Source of the DNA: Muriiphilus sp048268845
GTDB taxonomy: Bacteria > Pseudomonadota > Alphaproteobacteria > Rhodobacterales > Rhodobacteraceae
Direction: 5' to 3'
DNA: 64,000 bases
NCBI GenBank assembly: GCA_048268845.1
Contig: JBLWUQ010000002.1
Span: 124,001 to 188,000 of the forward strand
Shown here: piece by piece, positions 34,081-42,340 of the stretch
How positions within the stretch are numbered: position 1 is the stretch's first letter
Layout of the letters: every line of letters starts with the position of its first letter
Notes under the pieces: generated by a model
What the model was told of the DNA's origin: nothing
Seen by the model: the letters and a program-made list of their open reading frames with translations, nothing else
Databases searched by the model: none
Translations under genes and position numbers: made by a program

Positions 34081-35676
34081 TCAGGCCAGCCAGCAACGCG
34101 ACAGCGCCCGCCCGTTCATCATTTCGGCGTTCGGGTCCTCGACCCAGCCGCCGACCTCGGTGCGCACGCCGTCAACGAAATCGTTGAACATCGGCAGGAT
34201 CACACCACCTTCGTCGCGCACGATATGGGCCATTTCGCTGTACATGGCCTTGCGCTTGACCTCGTCCAGCTCGCCGCGCGCCGCGATCAGCAACTCGTCG
34301 AACCGGGCGTTGTAGAAGTTGGTGTCGTTCCAGTCGGCGGTCGACAGATAGGCCGTGGTGTACATCTGGTCCTGCACCGGGCGGCCGTTCCAGTAGCTGG
34401 CGCTGAACGGCTCGACGTTCCAGACGTTGTCCCAGTAGCCGTCATCCGGCTCGACCTGGATTTTCAGCGGGATGCCGGCGGCATTGGCCGAGGCGGCAAA
34501 CAGGTTGGCCGCATCCACCGCGCCGGAAAAGGCACCGGGTGCGGTGCGCAGGATGATCGGGCTGCCGTCATGGCCGGACTTCTTGTAATACTCCGCCGCC
34601 GCCGCCGCGTCGTATTCACGCTGCGGGATGGTGTCGTCGAACAGCGGATACGACGCGTTGATCGGGAAGTCGTTGCCGCGCGAGCCGAGGCCGCCCAGCA
34701 CCTTGTCGACCATTTCCTGCCGGTTGATCGCCAGCTTCAGCGCCATCCGCAGGTCGTTGTTGTCAAAGGGCGGCGTGTCGCAAAGCATGTTGAACAGGAA
34801 CTGACCGCGTCCGGAAACCTGCTTGATCTCGATATTGGGCGAGGCCCGCAGCAGGTCGGCGATCTTGGGGTCGACCCGGTTCATCATGTGGATCTGGCCC
34901 GACTGCAGTGCCGCGGTGCGCGCGGTGCCGTCGTTGATCACGATGATCTCGACCTGATCGGCATGGCCAACCGACGAATCGAAGTAATTCTCGAACTTCG
35001 AGAACACGACACGCACGCCGGGGTCGAAGCTCTCGACCTTGTAGGGGCCGGCACCGATGCCCGCGGTCGGATCGTCGATGCCGCCGCCGGGCTGGATGAC
35101 CAGGTGATAATCGGCCAGCATGTAGGGCAGGTCGACGTTGCCCGCGCCCAGGTTGATGATCAGCTTGTCGCCATCGGCGCGCATGTCCTCGATGCCCTGC
35201 ACGATCCCCATGGCGCCCGACTGCGAATTCTCGTCGGTATGGCGCCGGAAGGTGGCGATCACATCCTCGGCGGTCAGGGTCTGGCCGTTGTGGAATTCGA
35301 CACCAGAGCGGATCTTGAAGGTCCATTCCTTCGAATCGGGGGTCGCGCTGAACTCCTCGGCGATGCGCCCGTCAAGGCTGCCGTCCGGGTTCACGTTGAA
35401 CAGCATCTCGCCCCAGTTGGCGTTGGTATTGTTCGGCGCGGGCGAGGCGGCGAGTGCCGGGTCGAGCGAATCGGAGCTTTCGCCGCCCGAGATGCCGGCC
35501 CGCAGGATGCCGCCCTTTTTCGGTTCCTGCGCCAAGGCCACCTTGCCGAACAAGGCCCCGGCAAGGCCGGCCGACAGGCCCAGCGCCGTCGAACGGCCAA
35601 TGAATTCGCGCCGGTTCATCCGGCCCTTGCGCACGCCTTCGATCATATGATCGAGTTGTTGTTTCGGATCACTCAT
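34081..35676 (-). CDS. Family 5 extracellular solute-binding protein with Tat signal
   Basis: 531 aa, DppA/OppA class. A leader of about 20 residues precedes a clear twin-arginine motif, NRREFIGRSTALGLSAG, and a likely cleavage after KVALAQ. The mature part has the family pattern WTFKIRSGVEFHNGQTLTAEDV (in part). A Tat signal implies folding before export. It lies 135 bp downstream of the caiD-like gene and is the first transporter gene of the operon. The ligand is unknown; carnitine, butyrobetaine or a related compound fits the setting. Confidence 0.92.
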   Translation of the reverse strand: MSDPKQQLDHMIEGVRKGRMNRREFIGRSTALGLSAGLAGALFGKVALAQEPKKGGILRAGISGGESSDSLDPALAASPAPNNTNANWGEMLFNVNPDGSLDGRIAEEFSATPDSKEWTFKIRSGVEFHNGQTLTAEDVIATFRRHTDENSQSGAMGIVQGIEDMRADGDKLIINLGAGNVDLPYMLADYHLVIQPGGGIDDPTAGIGAGPYKVESFDPGVRVVFSKFENYFDSSVGHADQVEIIVINDGTARTAALQSGQIHMMNRVDPKIADLLRASPNIEIKQVSGRGQFLFNMLCDTPPFDNNDLRMALKLAINRQEMVDKVLGGLGSRGNDFPINASYPLFDDTIPQREYDAAAAAEYYKKSGHDGSPIILRTAPGAFSGAVDAANLFAASANAAGIPLKIQVEPDDGYWDNVWNVEPFSASYWNGRPVQDQMYTTAYLSTADWNDTNFYNARFDELLIAARGELDEVKRKAMYSEMAHIVRDEGGVILPMFNDFVDGVRTEVGGWVEDPNAEMMNGRALSRCWLA

Positions 35677-35811
35677 GTTTTCTCTCCCTGGTTGCTTTCT
35701 CCGGCTTCGAGGCCGGAGGTCTTCTTGTCGAAGTTGGTTTCAGTAAACTCTGCTCCCACCCACAGGGCAACGGTTTTCCTGCCCGCTGCCCGGCCGATGG
35801 CCCTGCTGCTG

Positions 35812-36615
35812 CTACCTCCCTTTCCAGACCGGATCGCGCTTTTCCGCAAACGCCCGGGCGCCCTCAAGCTGGTCCTCGCTGGAGTAAAGCCGGTCGACCG
35901 TCGGCATCTGGCGCTTGCTGACGCGGTTGAGCGCATCCTGAAACCGCATGTCCTCGGCCTCGCGCACCACTTCCTTGATGGCGGCATAGACCAGCGGCGG
36001 GCCGCTTTCCAACATGCGCGCCAGCTCCCAGGCCTTGCCCAGCAACTCGTCCGGCGCGCAGACCTCCTTGATCAGGCCCCAGCGAAAGGCCTCGTCCGCG
36101 TCGAACCAGCGCCCCGTCAGCAGCAGGTCCATGGCGACGTGATAGGGGATGCGCTTGGGCAACTTGATCGAGGCGGCATCCGCCACCGTGCCCGAGCGAA
36201 TCTCGGGCAGTGCAAAGCTGGCGGTGGTGGAACACAGGATCAGGTCGGCCGACAGGGCCAGTTCCAACCCGCCACCGCAACAGATGCCCTGCACAACGGC
36301 GATCACCGGCTTGTTGAGGTTGGGCAGTTCCTGCAAGCCGCCAAAGCCGCCCACGCCATAATCGCCATCGACCGCATCGCCATCGGCGGCGGCCTTGAGG
36401 TCCCATCCGGGGCAGAAGAACTTTTCGCCCTCCGAGCGCAGGATGCAGACGCGAAGCGAATCGTCGTCGCGAAAGGCGCGGAAGGTCAGGCTCATGATCC
36501 GGCTGGTTTTCAGGTCGATCGCGTTGGCCTTGGGCCGATCCAGCGTCACCTCGAGGACCGCGCCCTCGCGCCGCGTCTTGATCGGGCCCTCGGTCTGCAT
36601 CTGCATCTCAGTCAT
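35812..36615 (-). CDS. caiD: Enoyl-CoA hydratase family, CaiD-like carnitinyl-CoA dehydratase
   Basis: 267 aa, almost the length of E. coli CaiD (261 aa), with long shared stretches from memory: LDRPKANAIDLKTS, GEKFFCPGWDLKAAA and the identical C-terminus FAEKRDPVWKGR. CaiD interconverts crotonobetainyl-CoA and L-carnitinyl-CoA. The oxyanion-hole region is GICCGGGLELALSADL. It overlaps the end of the acyl-CoA ligase gene by 8 nt. With the ligase it would let crotonobetaine enter the carnitine pathway encoded upstream. Confidence 0.88.
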   Translation of the reverse strand: MTEMQMQTEGPIKTRREGAVLEVTLDRPKANAIDLKTSRIMSLTFRAFRDDDSLRVCILRSEGEKFFCPGWDLKAAADGDAVDGDYGVGGFGGLQELPNLNKPVIAVVQGICCGGGLELALSADLILCSTTASFALPEIRSGTVADAASIKLPKRIPYHVAMDLLLTGRWFDADEAFRWGLIKEVCAPDELLGKAWELARMLESGPPLVYAAIKEVVREAEDMRFQDALNRVSKRQMPTVDRLYSSEDQLEGARAFAEKRDPVWKGR

Positions 36616-38608
36616 TCGCGGCTCTCCTGATCAGGGCATCCACCGCGACAGCGCCATCGACGCGCACGAGGACGGGGTTGATTTCGATTTCTTCCAGCGT
36701 CGGGTCGGCCAGCATCAGCCCGCCCAGCCGCACCGCCAGCGTGGTGACGGCGGCCGTGTCAGCCTTGGGGCGACCGCGATAACCGTCGAGCAATGGCCAG
36801 AGACGCAAACGGCGCATCGCCGCCAGCACCTCGGCCTCGGTCGCGGGAAGGATCAGCGTGACGACATCGGCCAGCAGCTCGGCGGTGACGCCACCCAGCC
36901 CGACGGTCAGCGTGACACCGTAGACCGGATCGCGCACGAGGCCGAGCAGGATTTCGGCCTGCGCGTCCGTTACCATCTCCTCCACGAGATAACCCGTCGC
37001 ACCGGGCATTGCGACCTGACCATCCAGCGTGGCAAGGCCCAGCCGCACCGCTCCCGCTTCGGTCTTGTGAGCAAAGCCAAGACCTTTCAATGCGTAGGGC
37101 GGGGTCAGACCCGCCGCAGCGGCGCTGACCTCGGCCAGCGTCGCCCCGGTCACGCCGCGCGGCACCGCCACGCCTGCAAAAGCCAGCAGCGCCTTGCCCT
37201 CGGCCTCGGACAAGACCCGCGTCTCGCGCAGCGGCAGTGCGGGTGCTGGCCGCCAGCCGGGCGCTCCGGGTGGCGTCTGTGCCGCCTTGATCGCGGCCAG
37301 CGCGGTCTCGAGACCCAGAAGGGCGCAGACCCCCTGATCCATCATCGCGCGCACCCGCGCCTCGCCGAAATTCTCCGGCATCGAGGCGACGGGCAGGGCG
37401 ATCCTGCCGGTCGCCTGTTGCGCGGCGCCGATGGCGTCCAGCGCGGGCTGGTAGCTCGACGGATCGCACCGATCGTCGCGCGGCGCATCGATGATGTAGA
37501 TGCCGGCGTCATAGGGTTCCAGCATGGCGCTGAACACCTCAACCGTCTTGGGCCCGTCGCCCCAGATGAACGTGTGGTAATCCAGCGGATTGGCGATGGC
37601 GACGATCGGACCAAGGGTGTCCGACAGGCGCGCACGGGTGGCCTCGGGCACCGGCGGAAAATCCAGGTCGAACCGGGCGGCAAGATCCGCGACCAGCCCC
37701 GCCTCGCCGCCCGAGCACGACAGCGAGCACAGGCGGGTGCCGATCTGCGGGCCGTGGACGTGAAACAGCTTCAACGTCTCGATCAGTTCGGAAGGGCTGT
37801 CGACCTCGGCCACGCCGATCTGGCGCAGGAAGGCGGACGAGGCCGCTCCGGCGCCGGTGAGCGAGGCAGTATGGCTGGCGGCGGCGCTGCGGCTGAGCTC
37901 GGTCTTGCCGGACTTGATGGCCACCATGCCCTTGCCAAGACTGCGCGCCTTTTCGGCCAGAGCGGCAAAGGCGGTGGCGTCGTCGATGCCTTCGATATAG
38001 AGACCGACGGCGGTGACGCGCGGATCGTCCAGCAACGCGCCGGTCAGTTCCGCCAGGCCGACAACGGCGGCATTGCCCAGACAGGCGACATAGGCGACGG
38101 GCAAGCCGCGCTGCTGCATGCCGAGGTTGATGACGATGTTCGACGACTGGCTGACCAGCGCCACGCCGCTGTCGACGGGAACGCCGCCATGCTGATCGGG
38201 CCACAGAAGTGCTCCGTCCAGGTAGTTGATGACGCCGTAGCAGTTCGGACCGAGGATCGGCATCTCGCCCGCGGCGTCGATCAGACTTTGCTGCAACTCC
38301 GCGTCGCCCGCCTCTTGCCAGCCGCTGGCAAAACAGATCGCTCCGCCGCCGCCGATGCGGCAGAGCTCGTCCACCACCGCGACGGTGGCGTGGCGGTTGA
38401 CGCCTATGAAGGTGGCGTCCGGGGCTTCGGGCAGGTCGGACAGGCTGGTATAGGCCTTCAGCCCGCCGATCTCGGTTCTGGTCGGATGGATGGGCCAGAC
38501 CGGACCCTGAAAGCCCATCCTGGCGCATTGCTCGATGACGTTGCGCGCCCAGCCGGCGCCCAGAACGGCGATGTGGCGCGGGCGTAAAAGGCGGTCGAGG
38601 CGGCTCAT
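36608..38608 (-). CDS. NDP-forming acyl-CoA synthetase (acetyl-CoA synthetase alpha-beta type)
   Basis: 666 aa, with alpha and beta portions of an NDP-forming acyl-CoA ligase in one chain. N-terminal CoA-binding Rossmann domain (HIAVLGAGWARN), succinyl-CoA-ligase-like domains with the phosphorylated histidine in AAASHTASLTGA, and a C-terminal ATP-grasp domain (YALKGLGFAHKTEAGAV, EINPVLVRV). It makes an acyl-CoA from acid, CoA and ATP without AMP. Its place before caiD suggests that it replaces the AMP-forming ligase CaiC for carnitine or crotonobetaine. The substrate is inferred from context only. Confidence 0.88.
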   Translation of the reverse strand: MSRLDRLLRPRHIAVLGAGWARNVIEQCARMGFQGPVWPIHPTRTEIGGLKAYTSLSDLPEAPDATFIGVNRHATVAVVDELCRIGGGGAICFASGWQEAGDAELQQSLIDAAGEMPILGPNCYGVINYLDGALLWPDQHGGVPVDSGVALVSQSSNIVINLGMQQRGLPVAYVACLGNAAVVGLAELTGALLDDPRVTAVGLYIEGIDDATAFAALAEKARSLGKGMVAIKSGKTELSRSAAASHTASLTGAGAASSAFLRQIGVAEVDSPSELIETLKLFHVHGPQIGTRLCSLSCSGGEAGLVADLAARFDLDFPPVPEATRARLSDTLGPIVAIANPLDYHTFIWGDGPKTVEVFSAMLEPYDAGIYIIDAPRDDRCDPSSYQPALDAIGAAQQATGRIALPVASMPENFGEARVRAMMDQGVCALLGLETALAAIKAAQTPPGAPGWRPAPALPLRETRVLSEAEGKALLAFAGVAVPRGVTGATLAEVSAAAAGLTPPYALKGLGFAHKTEAGAVRLGLATLDGQVAMPGATGYLVEEMVTDAQAEILLGLVRDPVYGVTLTVGLGGVTAELLADVVTLILPATEAEVLAAMRRLRLWPLLDGYRGRPKADTAAVTTLAVRLGGLMLADPTLEEIEINPVLVRVDGAVAVDALIRRAAND

Positions 38609-38636
38609 CCCCGGTCCCCGTGCAGGATCGCCAGCG

Positions 38637-38691
38637 CCGGGGGCGCTTCGCCCCCCGGACCCCCCGAGGATATTTGAGGACAGATGAAATA
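38637..38691 (+). repeat. Rhodobacterales-type intergenic hairpin repeat, copy A
   Basis: A G+C hairpin (CCGGGGGCGCTTC pairing with GCCCCCCGG, 38637-38658, one bulge), then ACCCCCCGAGGATATTTG and GACAGATGAAAT. The same unit occurs in opposite orientation at 38801-38853. The form, a G/C hairpin followed by GGATATTT and GACAGATGAAA, is one I associate with many intergenic copies in Rhodobacterales genomes. It lies just upstream of the acyl-CoA ligase start. Confidence 0.7.
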
Positions 38692-38800
38692 ATGGAAAGG
38701 GCGCCCTGCCTCGGCAATCCGAGGCAGGGTTTCACCTGTCACGGTCATCGGCGTCCCCGCCTGTACCGTAGCCTCAGTGTTGCGCCTCAAGGTTAACATT

Positions 38801-38853
38801 TCGTTTCATCTGTCCCAAAATATCCCGGGGGTCCGGGGGCTGGCCCCCGGCCG
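38801..38853 (-). repeat. Rhodobacterales-type intergenic hairpin repeat, copy B, probable terminator
   Basis: The inverted partner of copy A. Read on the minus strand it starts with the hairpin CCGGGGG/CCCCCGG (38833-38850), then GGACCCCCGGGATATTTTG and GGACAGATGAAAC. The hairpin begins 10 bp after the stop codon of the acyl-CoA dehydrogenase gene and may terminate it. Copies A and B are about 110 bp apart and could also pair with each other. Confidence 0.7.
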
Positions 38854-38859
38854 GTGCGG

Positions 38860-40026
38860 TCAGGCGCCCAGCGGGCGCAGAAGCTCGCGGCTGATGATGT
38901 GGCGCTGGATTTCGGAGGTGCCTTCCCAGATCCGCTCGACCCGCGCGTCGCGCCAGATGCGCTCGAGCGGCAGTTCGTCCATCAGGCCCATGCCGCCGTG
39001 GATCTGGATCGCCTCGTCGGCGATCATCGCCAGCACTTCGGTGGCTTTCAGCTTTGCCATCGCCATGTCAGCCTCGGTCACCGTGCCCTCGTCGTATTTC
39101 CACGCCGCTTCGCGGGTCAGCAGTTCGGCGGCCTTCAGTTCGGTCGCCATGTCGGCGAGTTTGAAGCTGACGCCCTGAAACTTGCCGATCAACTGGCCGA
39201 ACTGCTTGCGTTCGGCGGCGTAGCCGAGGGCATGGCTCAAGGCGCGCTCGGCCCGGCCAAGGCAGGTCGAGGCGACTTGCAGGCGCGTAGCGCCAAGCCA
39301 TGCGCCCGCCACTTCGAAGCCCTTGTGGACCTCGCCCAGGATCTGGCGCTTGTTCAGGCGGCAATCGTCGAATTCCAGCACCGAATTGGTATAGCCACGG
39401 TGGCTGACGTTGCGGTAGCCGTCGCGCACGGTGAAGCCTTTGGTGCCCTTGTCGACGAAGAAGGCGGTGATCTTCTTTTTCGGTCCGCGCGGGGTGTCTT
39501 CCTCGCCGGTGGCGACGAACACGATGGCGAACCCGGCCAGATCGGCGTGGCTGATGAAATGCTTGGTGCCGTTCAGCACCCAGTCGTCGCCGTCCTGGCG
39601 CGCGCTGGCCTTCATGCCGCGCAGATCGGAGCCGGCGCCGGGCTCGGTCATGGCCATGCAGTCCCAGGTCTCGCCGCGGATGCAGGGCATCAGGTAGCGC
39701 TCGCGCTGTTCGGCATTGCCGGCCAGCAGGATGTTCGAAGGGCGCGCGACGCAGGTCCAGTGCAGGGCATAATTGGCCCGGCCTAGTTCCTTTTCATAAA
39801 GCAGCCAGGTCAGCGTATCGAGGCCGGCGCCGCCCACGTCCTCGGGCATGTTGGCGGCGTAGAGCCCGGCGGCAATGGCCTTTTGCTGGATCTCGCGGAT
39901 CAGCTCCATTGGCAGGCGGCCGCTACGTTCGACTGCCTGTTCATGCGGGTAAAGCTCGTTTTCGACGAAGGCGCGGGTTGCGTCGACGATCATCTGCTGT
40001 TCTTCGCTCAGTCCGAAATCCATCAC
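38860..40026 (-). CDS. Acyl-CoA dehydrogenase (CaiA/butyrobetainyl-CoA dehydrogenase-like candidate)
   Basis: 388 aa, complete acyl-CoA dehydrogenase. FAD motif CMAMTEPGAGSDLRGM, the RKQFGQLIGKFQGVSFKLADM region, and C-terminal RIWEGTSEIQRH, where the glutamate before GTS is the normal catalytic base (unlike the pair at 19443-21631). It follows the SDR gene by 6 bp. In this operon it may oxidise gamma-butyrobetainyl-CoA to crotonobetainyl-CoA, feeding CaiD. That assignment rests on context. Confidence 0.88.
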   Translation of the reverse strand: MMDFGLSEEQQMIVDATRAFVENELYPHEQAVERSGRLPMELIREIQQKAIAAGLYAANMPEDVGGAGLDTLTWLLYEKELGRANYALHWTCVARPSNILLAGNAEQRERYLMPCIRGETWDCMAMTEPGAGSDLRGMKASARQDGDDWVLNGTKHFISHADLAGFAIVFVATGEEDTPRGPKKKITAFFVDKGTKGFTVRDGYRNVSHRGYTNSVLEFDDCRLNKRQILGEVHKGFEVAGAWLGATRLQVASTCLGRAERALSHALGYAAERKQFGQLIGKFQGVSFKLADMATELKAAELLTREAAWKYDEGTVTEADMAMAKLKATEVLAMIADEAIQIHGGMGLMDELPLERIWRDARVERIWEGTSEIQRHIISRELLRPLGA

Positions 40027-40032
40027 GCTACC

Positions 40033-40788
40033 TCATGGGTCCACATTGTAGGTCATGCCGTCCACCGACAGCGCCTGGCCCGTGACCATGCGTGCCGCGT
40101 CGGAGGCGAGGAAAAGTGCCATGTCCGCTACGTCCTGCGCGTCGCTGAGCCGTTTCAGCGCGGTGCCCGAGGCATAGCCTTGGCGCACGGCGTCCTCGGT
40201 CATGCCCTTGGCCTGCGCCTCGGCCGCGATCACGCGATCCATGCGCGGGCCATTGACCGATCCGGGGCAGATCGCGTTGGCGCGGATACCATGCGGGCCG
40301 AGTTCCATGGCTACAGTCTTCATCAACCCGATCACGCCCCATTTCGCCGCCGCGTAGGGGGCGCGAAACGGGGTGCCGTAGAGGCCGGAGGTGGAGGAGA
40401 GAAACACCATTGCCCCGGTCCGGGCCGGTTTCATCAGGCGCGCCGCACCACGGGCAGCGATCATTGCGCCGGTGAGATTGACGGCCAGGCATTCGGACCA
40501 GCCGTCAAGCGGAATGTCCTCGATCCCGGCGGTCGGGCCCTTGATCCCGGCATTGGCGATGAGAACGTCGAGCCCGCCCCAATGGTCGGAAATCTCGGTG
40601 AACAGCGCGTCCATCCCCGGCTCTGACGCCGCGTCGCACTGGCTGGCGCGCATGCCGTGGGGCAGGGCGGCCAGCATGGCGGCGTCGACATCCGTCACCC
40701 AGACGCGGTCGCCGCGCGCGGCAAAGGCTTGCGCGATCACCAGCCCGATGCCGTTCGCGCCCGCCGTGATCAGGACGCGCTGGTTCAT
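40033..40788 (-). CDS. Short-chain dehydrogenase/reductase
   Basis: 251 aa, classical SDR. N-terminal cofactor motif TAGANGIG, NAG (IANAGIKG), catalytic Ser in SSTSGLYG and YAAAK as the Tyr-Lys pair. The start MNQRVLITAG overlaps the carnitine dehydrogenase stop as ATGA, so the two are probably co-translated. Since the upstream enzyme oxidises L-carnitine, a D-carnitine or other 3-hydroxy-betaine dehydrogenase is an attractive but unproven role. Confidence 0.9.
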   Translation of the reverse strand: MNQRVLITAGANGIGLVIAQAFAARGDRVWVTDVDAAMLAALPHGMRASQCDAASEPGMDALFTEISDHWGGLDVLIANAGIKGPTAGIEDIPLDGWSECLAVNLTGAMIAARGAARLMKPARTGAMVFLSSTSGLYGTPFRAPYAAAKWGVIGLMKTVAMELGPHGIRANAICPGSVNGPRMDRVIAAEAQAKGMTEDAVRQGYASGTALKRLSDAQDVADMALFLASDAARMVTGQALSVDGMTYNVDP

Positions 40789-42248
40789 TGTGCCGGGCCG
40801 ATCCCGCGCCCGGCACCCTCGGGCAGCGCGAGACCGGCGTGGGCATCGGCGATGGCTTGCAGCTTGGCTTGGACTTCGGCCGCAGCAGGCACCGGCTTGC
40901 CGTCGTTCCGGTCGATATGGAGGCAAAGCTGTTCCATACTGGCGACGCAGGTATCGCCGTGCATCAGCCGCACGAAGGCGCGGAACCCGGTGTCACTGGC
41001 CGACAGGATCTGCAGCGTCCCGGTCAGCCGGTCGCCCAGACGGGCCGCACCCGGATGGCGGACGAGGGTTTCCGCGGCGTGAAAGCCGTGGCCAGCCGCG
41101 TTGCCGCCCGGCTCGGCCCCGATCAGGCGCAGGAAGTTGTCCAGCACTTCTGTATTGGCAAGGCTGTAGTGGCTTTCACGCATCCGGCCGCTGTCGTCGG
41201 TCCAGGCGGGCAGGACCTGCAGATGGGCCATGACCAGCGGTTCTGCCTTGGGGCCGGTGTCGGTCTGGGCGTGGAACAGGGCCGCGCGGCGGTCGTCATG
41301 GGCGCGCAGGACCTTGCCGGCGCCCCAGTTGCGCTCTTTCAGGGCGCGCAGGAAACCGACGAGGTTCTGGTCGCGGATGCGCTCCAGTTCGCGGATGGAA
41401 TACATGCCGGACTGGGCGTCGGACTGGTTGGCGACCAGATCGACCAGCTCGTCGTTGAACTCGGGCACGTCGGTCAGCTTGGTCCAGGGCCATTTCAGCG
41501 CCGGGCCGAACTGGGCCATGAAATGGCGCATACCGGCCTCGCCGCCGGCGATGCGGTAGGTCTCGAACAGGCCCATCTGGCCCCAGCGCAGGCCAAAGCC
41601 CATGCGGATCGCGTCGTCGATTTCCTCGGTGGTGGCGATGCCGTCCTTGAGCATCCACAGCGCCTCGCGCCAGACGGCTTCGAGGAAACGGTTGCCGATG
41701 AAGGCGTCGATCTCGTGGCGGATCACCAGCGGGAACATCCCGATGTCGTGCATGATCTGCACCGTCTTTTCCACCATTTCGGGCGGGTTCGCCGCACTGC
41801 CCGAAATCTCGGACAGGGGCAGCAGGTAGACCGGGTTGAACGGGTGGGCGACGATGATGTTGCCGGGGTTGGGCGCGCCGTCCTGAAGGTCGCTGGCCTT
41901 GAAGCCCGAGGTGGACGAGCCGATCAGCACACCGGGATTGGCCTGCTGCAACTGGGCATAGACGCGCTTTTTCAGCTCTATCCGCTCGGAGACGCTTTCC
42001 TGTACATACTCCGCGCCCTCGACCGCCTCGCCGATGGTGCCGTGAAACGTCAGCCTGCCTTCGGGTGGCATCGGCACGTCCGACAGCGCGGGCAGCGCGC
42101 GCCTTGCGTTGTCCATGACGGCGGCGATCTTGCGCTCGGCCTCGGGGTCGGGGTCGAAGACGCCCACATCCCAGCCGTTCAGCAGGAACCGCGCGGCCCA
42201 GCCGCCGCCGATGACCCCGCCGCCGATGATTGCCGCCTTGCGCGCCAT
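40785..42248 (-). CDS. lcdH: L-carnitine dehydrogenase fused to betainyl-CoA thioesterase
   Basis: 487 aa. Residues about 1-320 are a 3-hydroxyacyl-CoA dehydrogenase-type NAD enzyme (AAIIGGGVIGGGWAARFL, then IVAHPFNPVYLLPL). From about 335 to 480 is a hot-dog thioesterase domain. Carnitine dehydrogenase-thioesterase fusions are known in rhizobia: the first part makes 3-dehydrocarnitine and the second hydrolyses betainyl-CoA to glycine betaine. The following BKACE-type gene upstream supplies the step between them. Length and neighbours agree well with this identification. Confidence 0.9.
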   Translation of the reverse strand: MARKAAIIGGGVIGGGWAARFLLNGWDVGVFDPDPEAERKIAAVMDNARRALPALSDVPMPPEGRLTFHGTIGEAVEGAEYVQESVSERIELKKRVYAQLQQANPGVLIGSSTSGFKASDLQDGAPNPGNIIVAHPFNPVYLLPLSEISGSAANPPEMVEKTVQIMHDIGMFPLVIRHEIDAFIGNRFLEAVWREALWMLKDGIATTEEIDDAIRMGFGLRWGQMGLFETYRIAGGEAGMRHFMAQFGPALKWPWTKLTDVPEFNDELVDLVANQSDAQSGMYSIRELERIRDQNLVGFLRALKERNWGAGKVLRAHDDRRAALFHAQTDTGPKAEPLVMAHLQVLPAWTDDSGRMRESHYSLANTEVLDNFLRLIGAEPGGNAAGHGFHAAETLVRHPGAARLGDRLTGTLQILSASDTGFRAFVRLMHGDTCVASMEQLCLHIDRNDGKPVPAAAEVQAKLQAIADAHAGLALPEGAGRGIGPAQ

Positions 42249-42340
42249 TGTCGTCCCTTTCAGTTTACGTCGATGCCGATCGTACGGTCTGTCCTGTTTC
42301 GAGGTATTGGCCCGGTGCGGGCCGTCTCAGCGCTGCGGGG

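Noticed and set aside
33928..36630. Open frame of 900 codons on the plus strand opposite the binding protein and caiD genes
   Set aside because: It crosses several real minus-strand genes and an intergenic gap and has shadow composition.
38609..38859. Remnant insertion sequence between the acyl-CoA ligase and acyl-CoA dehydrogenase genes
   Set aside because: The inverted units are short hairpin repeats without transposase coding or target duplications. They fit a dispersed intergenic repeat better.
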